Part shown: piece by piece, positions 37,701 through 49,654 of the stretch | Position numbering within the stretch: the stretch's first letter is position 1 | How the letters are laid out: the number at the start of each line of letters is the position of its first letter | Translations under genes and position numbers: made by a program | Notes under the pieces: generated by a model | Told to the model about the DNA's origin: nothing | Databases searched by the model: none | Seen by the model: the letters and a program-made list of their open reading frames with translations, nothing else | From: Mercurialis annua | Taxonomy: Eukaryota > Streptophyta > Magnoliopsida > Malpighiales > Euphorbiaceae | Assembly (NCBI RefSeq): GCF_937616625.2 | Contig: NC_065572.1 | Location: 43,303,653 to 43,367,652 of the forward strand | Reading direction: 5' to 3' | DNA: 64,000 nt

Positions 37701-39632
37701 TGGATTTGTTTTGTAAAGTTTGTAAACGTTTGGCTTAAATTTCTAAAAAGGTGAAACGCTTTGATTTGTTTCGTAACGTTTGTAATTATTTGGCTTAAAT
37801 TTCTAAAAAGGTGAAACGCTTGGTTTTGTTTCATAACGTTTGTAAACGTTTGGCTTAACTCGCTAAAAATGTGAAACGTTTGGATTTGTTTCGTAACATC
37901 TTAAACGTTTGGTTTTGTTTCGTAACGTTTGTAAACGTTTGGCTCAAATCGCTAAAAAGGTGAAACGTTTGAATTTCTTTCGTAATGTTTGTAAACGTTT
38001 GGCTTAAATCGGTAAAAATGTGAAACGTTTGAATTTATTTCGTAACGTTTGTAAACGTTTGGCATAAATCGCTAAGATGGTGAAACGTTTGGATTTGTTT
38101 CGTATCGTTTGTAAACGTTTGGCTTAAATTGTAAAAAGGTGAAACGTTTGGATTTGTTTCGTAACCTTTCTAAACGTTTGGCTTAAAACGCTAAAAAGGT
38201 GAAACGCTTTGATTTGCTTCGTAACGTTTTTAACGTTTGACTTAAATCGCCAAAAAGGTGAAACGTTTGGATTAATTTCGTAACGTTTGTTAACATTTGG
38301 CTTAAATCGGTAAAAAGGTGAAACGCTTAGACTTGTTTCGTAACGTTTGTAAACGTTTGGCTTAAATTGCTAAAAAGGTGAAACTCTCAGATTTGTTTCG
38401 TAACGTTTGTAAACGTTTGGATTAAATCGCTAAAAAGGTGAAATGCTTGGATTTGCTTCGTAACGTTTGTTAACGTTTGGCTTAAATCGCTGAAAAGGTG
38501 AAACGCTTACATTTGTTACGTAACGTTTGTAAACGTTTGGCATAAATTGCTAAAAAGGTGAAACACTTGGATTTGTTTCGTAACATTTGTAAACGTTTGG
38601 CATAAATTGCTAAAAAGATGAAATACTTGGATTTGCTTCGTAACGTTTGAACATGTTTGGCTTAAATTGCTAGAAAGATGAAAATTTTGGATTTGTTTCG
38701 CAACCTTTGTAAAGGTTTGGCTTAAATCGCTAAAAAAGGGAAACGTTTGGATTTGTTTCTTACGTCTGTAAACGTTTGGCTTAAAAAGGTAAAATGTTTG
38801 GATTTCTTTCGTAATGTTTATAAACGTTTGGCATAAATTGCTAAAAAGGTGGAACGCTTGGATTTGTTTCGTAACGTTTGTAAACGTTTGTCATAAATTG
38901 CTAAAAAGGTGAAATGCTTGGATTTGCTTCGTAACGTTTGTACACGTTTGGCTTAAATTGCTAAAAAGGTAAAAAAATTGGATTTTTTTCGCAAACTTTG
39001 TACACGTTTGGCTTAAATCGTTAAAAAGGTGAAACGTTTGGATTTGTTTCTTGTGTTTATAAACGTTTGGCTTAATTCGTTAAAAAGGTGAAATGTTTGG
39101 ATTTCTTTCGTAACGTTTGTAAACGTTTGGCTTAAATTACTAAAAAGGTAAAACGCTTGGATTTCTTTTGTAACCTTTATAAACGTTTCGCTTAAATTGC
39201 AAAAAAGGTGAAACGCTTGGTTTTGTTTCGTAACGTGTGTCTTAAATGGCTTAAAAGGTGAAACGCTTGGCTTTGTTTCGTAATGTTTGTAAACATTTTG
39301 CTTAAATCGATAAAAATATGAAATTCGGTTTGTTTCGTAACGTTTTGAACGTTTGGTTTTTTTTTCGTAATGTAAACATTTGGCTTAAATCGCTAAAAAG
39401 GTGAAATGTTTGGATTTGTTTCGCAACGTTAGTAAACGTTTGGCTTATATCGCTAAAAAGGTAAAACAATTGGATTTATTTTGTAACGTTTGTAAATGTT
39501 TAGCTAAAATTGCTAAAAAGGTGAAACGCTTGGATTTGTTTCGTAACGTTTGCAAACGTTTGGCTTAAATTGCTAAAAAGGTGGAGACGCTTGGAATTGT
39601 TTCGTACGTTTCTAAACGTTTGGCTTAAATTG

Positions 39633-39641
39633 CTAAAAAGG
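39633..39641. other. Target site duplication CTAAAAAGG, left of MITE
   Basis: The nine satellite bases before the element are repeated exactly at 40025-40033. The 9-bp length is typical of Mutator-superfamily insertion. Confidence 0.9.
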
Positions 39642-40024
39642 GGCTTAATTATTTAAAAACCACCCACCTTGAACTTTTTTTTCGTTTATACCTTGACCTA
39701 GAAAAAAATTCATTTATACCCTGACATATGTGTTTATGTTTCACTTCTACCCCGAAGCACTAAATTAACCTCTTTTCATTTAAAAAAAAGTTTAAAATAG
39801 TCCTTCATTTAGGGAAAAATTCATTTCTAATTAAACTCTAATTAGCTTAAGTTAAAAATGAAGAACTATTTTAAACTTTTTTCTTAATAAAAAGAGGTTA
39901 ATTTAGTGCCTCAGGGTAGAGGTGAAACATAAATACATACGTCATGGTATAAATGAATTTTTTTCTAGGTCGGGGTATAAACGAAAAAAAAGTTCAAGGT
40001 GAGTGGTTTTTAAGTAATTAAGCC
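39642..40024. mobile_element. Foldback MITE, Mutator-like (383 bp)
   Basis: A non-satellite island from GGCTTAATTA to TAATTAAGCC. The outer about 135 bp of each side are near-perfect inverted repeats: GTTTATACC, TTCATTTATACC and AAATTAACCTCTTTT are all found in inverted order on the right. The symmetry continues inward through AAGTTTAAAATAGT and its partner ACTATTTTAAACTT, leaving only a short central loop, so almost the whole element can fold as one hairpin. There is no coding capacity. Long terminal inverted repeats with a 9-bp target duplication fit a non-autonomous MULE. The superfamily is inferred from these structures only. Confidence 0.9.
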
Positions 40025-40033
40025 CTAAAAAGG
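40025..40033. other. Target site duplication CTAAAAAGG, right of MITE
   Basis: Exact copy of 39633-39641. Excising the MITE plus one copy restores a normal monomer. Confidence 0.9.
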
Positions 40034-43000
40034 TGCAACGCTTGGTTTTGTTTCGTAACATTTGTAAACGTTTGGCTTAAATTACTAAATATGGGAAACG
40101 TTTCGATTTGTTTCGTAACGTTTGCCTTCAATCGCTAAAAAGGTGCAACGTTTGGATTTGTTTCGAAATGTTTGTAAACGTTTGGCTTAAATCGCGAAAA
40201 AGGGGAAACGTTTGGATTTGTTTCGAAACGTTTTTAAAAGTTTGGCTTAAACTTCTAAAAAGGTGAAACATTTGGATTTGTTTCATAACCATTGTAAATG
40301 TTCAACTTAAATCGCTAAAAAGGTAAAACATTTAGACTTGGTTCATAGCGTTTGTAAACGTTTGGCATAGATTGCTAAAAAGGTGAAATGCTTGGATTTG
40401 TTTTGTAACGTTTGTAAATGTTTGGCTTAAATTGCTAAAAAGGGGAAAATTTTGGATTAGTTTCGTAACCTTGGTAAACATTGGGCTTAAATCGCTAAAA
40501 AGGTGAAATGTTTGGATTTGTTTCTTACGTGTGTAAACGTTTGGCTTAAAACGCTAAAAAGATGAAATGTTTGGATTTGTTTCGTAACGTTTGTAAACGT
40601 TTAGCTTACATTGCTAAAAAGTTGAAACGTTTGGATTTCTTTCCTAGCGTTTATAAACGTTTGGCTTAAATCGCTAAAAAGGTGAAACGTTTGAATTTGT
40701 TTTGTAGCGTTTGTACACGTTTGGCTTAAATTGCTAAAAAGGTGGAGACGCTTGGAATTGTTTCGTAACGTTTGTAAACGTTTGGCTTAAATTGCTAAAA
40801 AGGTGAAACGCTTGGTTTTGTTTCGTAATGTTTGTAAACGTTTGGCTTTAATTACTAAAAATTTGAAACGTTTGGATTTGTTTCGTAACGTTTGGCTTGA
40901 ATCACTGAAAAGGTGAAACGTTTGGATTTGTTTCGTAACGTTTGAAAATGTTTTGCATAAATCGCTAAAAAGGTGAAATGTTTGGATTTGTTTCGTAACG
41001 TTTTAAACGTTTGGCTTAAATCGCTAAAATGGGGAAACGTTTGATTTTTTTCATAACGTTTGTAAACGTTTGGCTAAAATCGCTAAAAAGATGAAACGTT
41101 TGGTTTTGTTTTGTAACGTTTGTAAATGTTCGGCTTAAATCGCTAAAAAGGTGAAACATTTGGATTTCTTTCGTAACGTTTGTAAATGTTTGGCTTAAAT
41201 TGCTACAAAGGTGACACGCTTGGATTTATTTCGTAACGTTTGTTAACGTTTGGCCTAAATTGCTAAAAAGGTGAAACGCTTGAATTTGTTTAGTAAAGTT
41301 TGTAAACGTTTGGCTTAAATTGCTAAAAAGGTGAAACATTCAGATTCGTTTCATAACCTTTGTAAACGTTTGGTTTAAATCACTAAAAAGGTGAAACGTT
41401 TGGATTTTTATCGTAATGTGTGTAAACGCTTGTCTTAAATTGCCAAAAAGGTGAAACGCTCTGATTTGTTTTGTAACGTTTGTAGACGTTTGACATAAAT
41501 TGCTACAAAGGGGAAACACTTAGATTTGTTTCATACCATTTGTAAACGTTTGGCTTAAATCGCTAAAAAGGTGAAATGCTTGGATTTGTTTCGTAAAGAT
41601 TGTAAATATTTGGCTTAAATTGCTAATAAGGTGAAACGCTTGGATTTGTATCGTTAAGTTTGTAAACGTTTGGCTTAAATTGCTAAAAAGGTGAAACGCT
41701 TGGTTTTTATTTCGTAATATTTGTTAACATTTGGCTTAAATTGCTAAAAATGTGAAATATTTGGATTTGTTTCGTAACATTTGCAAACGTTTGGTTTCGA
41801 TCGCAAAAAAGGTGAAACGTTTGGATTTGTTTTGTAACGTTTGGCATAATTCGGTAAAAAGGTGAAACGTTTGGATTTGTTTCGAATCGTTGTAAACGTT
41901 TGGCTCAAATCACTAAAAAGGAGAAACGTTTGGATTTGTTTCGTAACGTTTGTAAACCTTTGTCTTAATTTTCTAAGAAGGTGAAAGGTTTGATTTTGTT
42001 TCTTAAAGTTTGTAAACGTTAAGCTTAAATCGCTAAAAAGTTGAAACGGTTGGATTTAATTCGTAATGTTTGTACACATTTGGCTTAAATTGCTAAAAAG
42101 GTGGAACGTTTGGACTTGTTTCATAATGTTTGTAGCATAAATTGCTAAAAAGGTGAAACGCTTAGATTTGTTTCCTAACATTTGTAAATGTTTGGCTTAA
42201 CTTGCTAAAAAGGTGAAAATTTTGGATTAGTTTCGTAACCTTTGTAAACGTTTGGCTTAAATCGCTAAAAAGGTAAAATGTTTGGATTTGTTTCTTACGT
42301 TAGTAAACGTTTGGCTTATAACGCTAAAAAGATGAAATGTTTGGATTTGTTTCGTAACGTTTGTAAACGTTTGGCCAACATTGCTAAAAAGGTGAAACAC
42401 TTGGATTTGTATCATAACGTTTATAAATGTTTGACTTAAATTGCTAAAAAGGTGAAACGCTTAGATTTGTTTCTTAACGTGTGGCTTAGATTGCTAAAAA
42501 GGTAAAACGTTTGGTTTTGTTTCGTAATGTTTGTAAACATTTGGCTTAAATCGCTTAAAATATGAAACGTTTGGTTTGTTTCTTAATGTTTTAAACGTTT
42601 GGTTTTATTTCGTAACGTTTGTAAATCGCTCTAAAGGTGAAACGTTTGGATTTGTTTCATACATTTGTAAACGTTTGGCTTAAATCGCTAAAAAGGTGAA
42701 ATGTTTGGATTTGTTTCGTAACGTTTTAAATGTTTGGCTTAAATCTATAAAATGGTGAAACGTTTGAATTTTTTTCATAACGTTTGTAAACATTTGGCTA
42801 AAATCGCTAAAAAAGTGAAACATTTGCTTTTTTTTTTGTAACGTTTGTAAACGTTCGGCTTAAATCGCTAAAAAGGTGAAACGTTTGGATTTTTTTTGTA
42901 ACATTTGTAAACGTTTTGGCTTAAATTGCTACAAAGGTGAAAAGCTTGGATTTATTTCGTAACATTTGTACACGTTTCGCTTAAATTGCTAAAAAGGTGA

Positions 43001-45687
43001 AACGCTTGGATTTGTTTCGTAAAGTTTGTAAACGTTTGGCTTAAATTACTAAAAAGGTGAAACATTTAGATTCATTTCATAACCTTTGTAAACGTTTGGT
43101 TTAAATCACTAAAAAGGTGAAACGTTTGGATTTTTATCGTAACGTGTGTAAACGCTTGGCTTAAATTGCCAAAAAGGTGAAACGCTCTGATTTGTTTCGT
43201 AACGTTTGTAGACGTTTGACTTAAATTGCTACAAAGGGGAAACACTTGGATTTGTTTCATACCATTTGTAAACGTTTGGCTTAAATAGCTAAAAAGGTGA
43301 AATGCTTGGATTTGTTTCGTAAAGATTGTAAATGTTTGGCTTAAATTGCTAATAAGGTGAAACGCTTGGATTTGTATCATTAAGTTTGTAAACGTTTGGC
43401 CTAAATTGCTAAAAAGGTGAAACGCTTGGTTTTTATTTCGTAATGTTTGTAAATGTTTGGCTTAAATTGCTAAAAATGTGAAATATTTGCATTTGTTTCG
43501 TAATGTTTGTAAACGTCTGGCTTCAATCGCAAAAAGGTGAAACGTTTGGATTTGTTTTGTAACGTTTGTAAACGTTTGGCTTAAATTTCTAAAAAGGTAA
43601 AAGGTTTGATTTTGTTTCTTAACGTTTGTAAACGTTCAGCTTAAATCGCTAAAAATTTTAAACGTTTGGATTTGTTTCGTAATGTTTGTAAACATTTGGC
43701 TTAAATTGCTAAAATGGTGAAACGTTTGGATTTTTTTCGTAACGTTTGTAAACATTTGGCTTAAATTCCTAAAAATGTGAAACACTTGGATTTGTTTCAG
43801 AACGTTTGTAAACGTTTTGCTTAAATTGCTAAAAAGGTGAAACGCTTGAAACATTTGTAAATGTTTGGCTTAAATTGCTACAAAGGTGAAACACTTGGTT
43901 TTGTTTCGTAACGTTTGTAAAGGTTTGGCTTAAATCGCTAAAAATGTGAAACATTTGGATTTGTTTCGTAACATTTTAAGCGTTTTGTTTTGTTTCGTAA
44001 TGTTTGTAAACGTTTTCCTTCAATCGCTAAAAAGGAGAAACGTTTGGATTTGCTTCGTAATGTTTGTAAACGTTTGGCTTAAAGTGCTAAAAAGAGGAAA
44101 CGTTTGTATTTGTTTAGTAAAGTTTGTAAACGTTTGGCTTAATTCGCAAAGAAGGTGAAACGTTTGGATTTGTTTCATAGCGTTTGTAAACGTTTGGCTT
44201 AAATCGATAAAAAGGTGAAACATTTGGATTTTTTTTGTAAAGTTTGTAGATATTAGGCTTAAATAGCTAAACTAGTGAAATGTTTGGATTTGTTTCGTAA
44301 CGTTTGGCTTAAATCGCTAAAACGGTGAAACGTTTGGATTTGTTTCGGAACGTTTGTAAACGTTTGGCTTATATTTCTAAATAGGTGAAACGCTTAACGT
44401 TTGGCTTAAATTTCTAAAAAGGTGAATCGCTTGGATTTGTTTCGTAACGTGAGTAAACGTTTTGCTTAAATTACTAAAAAGGTTAAATGTTTGGATTTGA
44501 TTAGTAACGTTTGTAAACGTTTGGCTGAAATCGCTAATAAGGTTAAACGTTTGGATTTGTTTTGTAACGTTTGTAAATGTTTGGCTTAAATCTGCTAAAA
44601 AGGGGAAACGTTTGGATTTGTTTCGTAACATTTGTAAACGTTTGACTTCAATCAATAAAAAAGTGAAACGTTTGGATTTGTTTCGTAACGTTTGTAAACG
44701 TTTGGCTTAAACTTCTTAAAAGGTGAAACGATTGGATTTGTTTCGTAAAGTTTGTAAACGTTTGGCATAAATTGCTAAAAAGGTGAAACATTTGGATTTG
44801 TTTCATAACCTTTGTAAACGTTTGTCTTAAATTGCTAAATATGTGAAACGTTTGGATTTGTTTCGTAACGTTTGTAAACGTCTCGTTTCACTCGCTAAAA
44901 GGGTGAAACGTTTGGATTTGTTTCGTAACGTTTGTAAACGTTTGGCAGAATTTGCTAAAAAGGTGAAACGTTTGGATTTGTTTCGAAACGTTTTAAACGT
45001 TTGGCTTAAATCCCTAAAAAGGGGAAACATTTGGATTTGTTTCGTAACGTTTGTAAACGTCTGGCTTAAATTTTCTAAAAAGGTGACATGTTTGGTTTTT
45101 TTTTCGCAATGTTTGTAAACGTTCGGCTTAAATCGCTAAAAAGGTTAAGCGTTTTTATTTGTTTCGTAACGTTTGTAAACGTTTGGATAAAATCGCTAAA
45201 AAGGTAAAACGTTTGGTTTTGTTTTGTAACGTTTGTAAATGTTCGGCTTAAATCCCTAAAAAGGTGAAACGTTTGGATTTCTTTCGTAACGGTTGTAAAC
45301 GTTTGGCTTAGATTGCTACAAAGGTGAAACGCTTGGATTTATTTCGTAACTTTTGTAAACATTTGGCTTAAATTGCTAAAAAGGTGAAACGCTTGGATTT
45401 GTTTCGTAACGTTTGCAAACGTTTGGCTTAAATTGCTACAAAGGTGAAACATTTGGATTTGTTTCATAACCTTTGTAAACGTTTGGTTTAAATCACTAAA
45501 ATGGTGAAACGTTTGGATTTTTATCATAATGTGTCTAAACGTTTGGCTTAAATTGCTAAAAAGGTGAAACGCTTGGATTTGTTACATAACGTTTGTAAAT
45601 GTTTGGCTTAAATTGCTAAAAAGGTGAAACGCTTGGATTTGTTTTATACCATTTGTAAACGTTTGGCTTAAATCGTAAAAAATGTGA

Positions 45688-45692
45688 AATGT
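45688..45692. other. Target site duplication AATGT, left of copia element
   Basis: AATGT precedes the 5' LTR and recurs at 54850-54854 after the 3' LTR. Joining the flanks at one copy restores the satellite string GAAATGTTTGG. Confidence 0.92.
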
Positions 45693-47513
45693 CGTTAATA
45701 GTATGTGCCCTAGGGCCATTTTGTATTTATTCTTGTATAAACAAATTCCATTGGCAATGATATATGTGTTTTATTAGAACTAAGTGTCTCATCAACTAAG
45801 TGTTTATTTATTACATATTGTCCTTATCACATTGTGATAGAATATATTCTTAAGGTGTTAAGAGTATGAGTGACAGATTCTATTATACAAGTGATCTAAA
45901 TAACCGTTCACGATCGATGGGCTCCTACGAATAAGGGCATCGCATTATCCCGGAAAGTTCGCCACCTCTATTTATTCTCTTGATTAGTAAAGAGTTACTA
46001 ATTAAAGGAAGTAGTGAGTCTCATACTACTTGATGGGGATCAGAATAAACATGTGGACACTTAAGGTGTTGAGTGAGTCGAACAAGTGACGCTAGATGAC
46101 TTATACATGGTAATTTATTAAAGTCAATTTAATGTCATCTAGTTCATAATTGTACATATGTCCTTAGTCTTGCGGTGACACTATCTTGTATATAGGTGAT
46201 TAGAGTTTGATACTCCTTAACCCTAGATCTTTCATGAGCTAGGGCCGCGGGATGTGTTGGCTTTAATTAGTTGTATATGGAGATAGGGGTTTAACCTAGA
46301 AAGGATTCATCACTCTGGATGAACGGAGACAAGATTCTATGCTATCTCGAATTGGTCTTGATGGATGATAAAACCTGCGCAGGTGTATATGACTTATATA
46401 GAAAGTTGTTTCTAGTGGAAGTCATATTTATCAAGAATTAGAACTGAGAGATGAGGTCATATAATCAAGAAAAACAGTGTTTGACTTAACCGTGACACTA
46501 GTCGAGATTGGAATCTTAGATGAAGAGAATTTTGAGTGTACGGTAATTATGAACATTGGTTCATAAAGAATGCATCGAAACATTCATCACTCTCGATTTA
46601 CGAGAATTAATAATTAAATGGGATTTAATTATTTAATATAAGAAAGGCGTTTCTTATTACTCTTGTTGCCATATAGATGTGAACCTAGTTAGTCACACAC
46701 AATAGAGTGTGCAACCGATTGAGTTTACGAAAGATCGATTTCATATAGATACTAGCATATCTCGGAAATTAATCTAAGATGAAAAACAAGATCAAATTAG
46801 GGACTAATTTGTAAGAGTTATAAATTAGTAGGAACCTAATTGTACTATGTCCATGTTAATTAGGTACTAATTTATAAGAGTTATAAATTAGTAGGAACCT
46901 AATTATAATTTAACCAAGTTTTATGATTAAAAGACTTAAGTAATTAATTAGTGTAATTAATGTTACTTAAATCACTAATCATAAGCTAGTGGAATGATGA
47001 TGTCATGGTGATGATGTAATGAGATAAGCTTATGTCATATATGTGATATCGTATAATGACATCACCTTGCTAATTTCATTACACCACACAACACATATCT
47101 CACTACAAAGTTGTAGAGAGAGAAAGCACTTGAAGGAGTTAAAGGAGTCATCAATCACGAGAAAACCTTGGCGACGTTTTTCATACATCCGAGCAAGGTC
47201 GTGATCACGGCAAGAGGTTGAGCTTAAGGCTGCTCGGCAAGAGGAACTCTTTCAGGATTACTTCAAGGCGAGAATTCAATCGGACGCATACTCGTGTGGA
47301 CGAGTTTTTGGTCGCCGTACTTTCGGGACTACATGAATCGTTGGCGAATCGACATAGGTATTCTTCTTACGATTCCTAGATGCGTGCTTTAATTACTAAA
47401 TGATACGACGATCCATTTGTTGTTGATATGATCAACTTTAGGATTCGGATTGTTGAAATTTCGATTTGAATTGAAATATATGATCCGGACCCGCGCGTCC
47501 CGCTGCGTCAACA
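45693..47513 (+). repeat. 5' LTR of copia element (1,821 bp), promoter-deleted
   Basis: It aligns end to end with 52878-54849. Its first base is C where the 3' LTR has the canonical T (CGTTA against TGTTA); it ends in CA just before the primer site. Relative to the 3' LTR it lacks 124 bp at 47067/47068, a segment that holds TATAAATA in the other copy, and about 34 bp at the site equivalent to 53767-53800. Internal imperfect direct repeats containing GTTATAAATTAGTAGGAACC lie near 46.80-46.91 kb. Confidence 0.93.
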
Positions 47514-47514
47514 G

Positions 47515-47527
47515 TTGTATCGGAGCC
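47515..47527 (+). promoter_or_regulatory. Primer binding site, initiator tRNA-Met type
   Basis: TTGTATCGGAGCC starts one base after the 5' LTR. It matches 11 of 13 positions of the site usual in plant copia elements (TGGTATCAGAGCC), which is complementary to the 3' end of initiator tRNA-Met and primes minus-strand DNA synthesis. Confidence 0.85.
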
Positions 47528-48960
47528 ACCGTATCATCGAGTATTAATGCTCTACTATTGAATACATGTATAAATAATCTAGGACTTAGGAATTATTATT
47601 GGGCATGTATTTATAATTTCAAGGGCTTAATTTTTTTTTCTTTCCCAAAACGAACAATCGCTATTGTGATATTAACCTCATTTAATTAAATTCTGTCTAG
47701 GAAATTGGTACTTAAGTGGTCCGCTCGTGACCCTCCAATCTATCCTGGTAATTTTTCTAATCTGATCATTTAACACAAGACGTGATTAGCTTGTGCATTA
47801 TGTTGTCATCAACGGAATATGCGAAAAAAGCGAAACCCGAAACAAAAAAAAAAGCCAAAACAAAAAATATTATTTTTTTTCATAAAAACCAAAAATGATG
47901 AAAAACGGGTTTTACACCCGGAAAAAAGTTTTTGGCTTGAAAAAAAAATTATTTTTTTTCCGTAAAAAACCGATATGGTGAAAAAGGGGTTTTACACCTG
48001 GGAAAAAGTTTCCGACTCGAAAAAAAAACCGTAAAAAAAACCGTAAAAAAATAAAGTAATTTTTTTTAGGATCAGCAATCGGTTGAAGTTTTCGGAGGTT
48101 CTAGGATGATTCCTCGATACCTAAAGAAAGTAGATATTACATAGTAAATGATTAGAGAATCATTTCCGAGATATGTAATGATTAGAGAATCATTTCCGAG
48201 ATATGTAATGATTAGAGAATCATGTGTGATTGCATGATTTATTTTAACTTTAATATGTATGGGATGCATGCTAAAATGTGTTGTGTGTTTAGTGAGACCA
48301 GAATAACTTAAAACCCTAAGAAATATTCCTAAAAGTTGAAAGATTAAGTTTATATTGATTAATCATTAAATTGTTTATCAATGGCTCTCCATTGGAGCAA
48401 TAAACTAACACGCTTTAAGTTCTCATCTTCTCGGCTATGTATACATAGGGGTAAGATGATATCGTCAAAAGATATTGTTGAGTTTATTGTTAAGCATGAG
48501 ATGTTACGGGTGTAGTCGATATAATATACGGCGAGAAAGGCAATTAGGCGTACCTCAGTCGTATATTATTTAAATCGATACATCTTAGTTGATTCAATGG
48601 GTTAGACTTAACTAATGTGGAAACCTAAGAATATCATTAAGTACTTGAGGGTGAAAGCATTAGGAGCCGGAATTGATTGAACCTCCTATGAGATATGATG
48701 AATAAGTAGTTGTTCACTTATATATCATTTTGATCCTAAGAATAGCATTAAGTACTTGAGGGAAAGATAAATGAATATAAGAAATTAATCACCTGTTGAA
48801 ATCTTTTCCAACGAAAATTTACGTTTTCTATTTTGGAAGTGTAGGATTCGAAAAAAAATAGTGGGAGGCCATTTTGATAAAGACCAAATCATTATGGTTA
48901 AATATACAAGACAATAATACTAATTAGAGATCTTTGCTATCCATAGGTTGATAAGATAAG
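47528..48960 (+). other. Untranslated leader between primer site and gag
   Basis: About 1.4 kb with no convincing coding region. It holds an A-rich stretch with two about 80-bp imperfect copies (47867-48028, each with a TTTTACACC core), a 30-bp tandem repeat (48150-48223), and a repeated string AGCATTAAGTACTTGAGGG/ATCATTAAGTACTTGAGGG near 48634 and 48741. An open frame at 47450-47689 spans the LTR/leader junction, resembles nothing and is not called. Confidence 0.8.
48150..48223 (+). repeat. 30-bp tandem repeat in copia leader
   Basis: Units start at 48150, 48180 and 48210 with GATTAGAGAATCAT. Two are complete and the third is partial. This is a simple local duplication. Confidence 0.9.
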
Positions 48961-49368
48961 ATGAAATCGAAACTGTTAAGTAGCATTCTCGACAATAATC
49001 GATTAGTGGGTCCTAACTTTGTTGATTGGTTAAGAAATCTCAAAATAGTTCTTGCAAGTGAACACATAGCATATGTTCTTGATGCAAATGCTTCAGGACC
49101 ATTGCCGATTGAGGCACCTCTTGAGGAACATGAGGCATCGCGCAAGTGGAAGTTAGATGACGAACAAGTCAAGTGCTACATGTTGGCATCTATGAATAAC
49201 GAGTTGCAAAAGCAACACGAGAAATATCCGGGAGCCCGCGAAATATTGTTTCACTTACAAGAGTTGTATGGTGAATCAAGTCGTTCTACTAGGTATGAGA
49301 TATCTAAGCAATTATTTCGAGCGAAGCTCTCCAAGGGAAAGGATGTTGGAGAACATCTGAACAGATGA
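48961..49368 (+). pseudogene. gag: copia gag, N-terminal part (frameshifted)
   Basis: A 135-codon open segment starting MKSKLLSSIL and continuing GPNFVDWLRNLKIVL, the conserved start of the plant copia Gag/UBN2 region, in which Gag forms the virus-like particle that packages element RNA. The ATG at 48961 is the first in frame after the leader and matches where such Gags begin. It ends at a TGA (49366-49368) created by a one-base-type frameshift. The continuation, beginning IRCIERLEGLDF, is in another frame and overlaps it by four bases. No functional Gag can be made from this copy as it stands. Confidence 0.88.
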
Positions 49369-49595
49369 TTCGATGTATCGAACGTCTAGAGGGTCTAGAT
49401 TTCATCATGGACTTCATTCTCCAAACGGATATGATCCTCAAATCCCTTCCGGATTCATATGGTAATTTCATCACGAATTACTATATGAATCGGATAGAAT
49501 GTACACTTGCCGAGTTATCAAGCATGTTGATAACCGCTCAAAAGAACAATGTTATGGGAAAGGAAGGAAGTTTCTCTTCTGGTTGCTTCTTCTAG
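49365..49595 (+). pseudogene. gag: copia gag, C-terminal part (UBN2 segment)
   Basis: A 76-codon open segment continuing the Gag homology in a shifted frame: LEGLDFIMDF, then LKSLPDSYGNFITNYY and LAELSSMLITAQ, all typical of the second half of the copia Gag/UBN2 domain. It runs into a stop at 49593-49595 in a region that should encode the basic linker before the zinc knuckle. The zinc knuckle and pol lie in yet another frame, so a second frameshift falls between about 49560 and 49650. Confidence 0.85.
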
Positions 49596-49654
49596 AAAGA
49601 CTAAGAAGAATGTTTTGAAGGCCCAAAAGGAAGCGCACCTCGGAGAGCAAAGGA

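Larger units (their letters stand above)
34786..39641. repeat. 60-bp satellite, diverged block between solo LTR and MITE
   Basis: Same monomer and orientation as the left block but with more substitutions and indels. 36.0-38.0 kb still shows the variant order of the 3.76-kb HOR (GGGGATACATTTGG near 36047, GCTGAAAGGCTTGG near 36782, a 59-bp short monomer near 37270), so it is an older, decayed HOR copy. From about 38 kb no long-range copy is obvious by eye. Confidence 0.95.
40025..45692. repeat. 60-bp satellite, diverged block between MITE and copia element
   Basis: Same satellite with many private substitutions. It contains an older higher-order structure: the series at about 41.40-41.70 kb (a TTTTTATCGT variant at 41405, then TTTCGTAAAGATTG at 41587) is repeated 1,726 bp downstream at 43131 and 43313. 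Shortened monomers are frequent. The block ends in the copia target duplication. Confidence 0.95.

Noticed and set aside
44843..45118. Plus-strand open frames rich in KRLDLFRNV or WLKSLKRGNVWICF repeats (also 35076, 43946, 58796, 60383, 62537)
   Set aside because: Same satellite read on the other strand where variants remove the usual stop; not conserved between neighbouring copies.
47450..47689. 79-codon open frame across the 5' LTR end and leader
   Set aside because: It spans the LTR end and the primer site and has no recognisable similarity; chance in an AT-rich leader.
48924..49172. Antisense open frames across gag and pol (also 49552, 50197, 51388, 52537, 48072)
   Set aside because: Shadows of the plus-strand copia genes, whose motifs are unambiguous.
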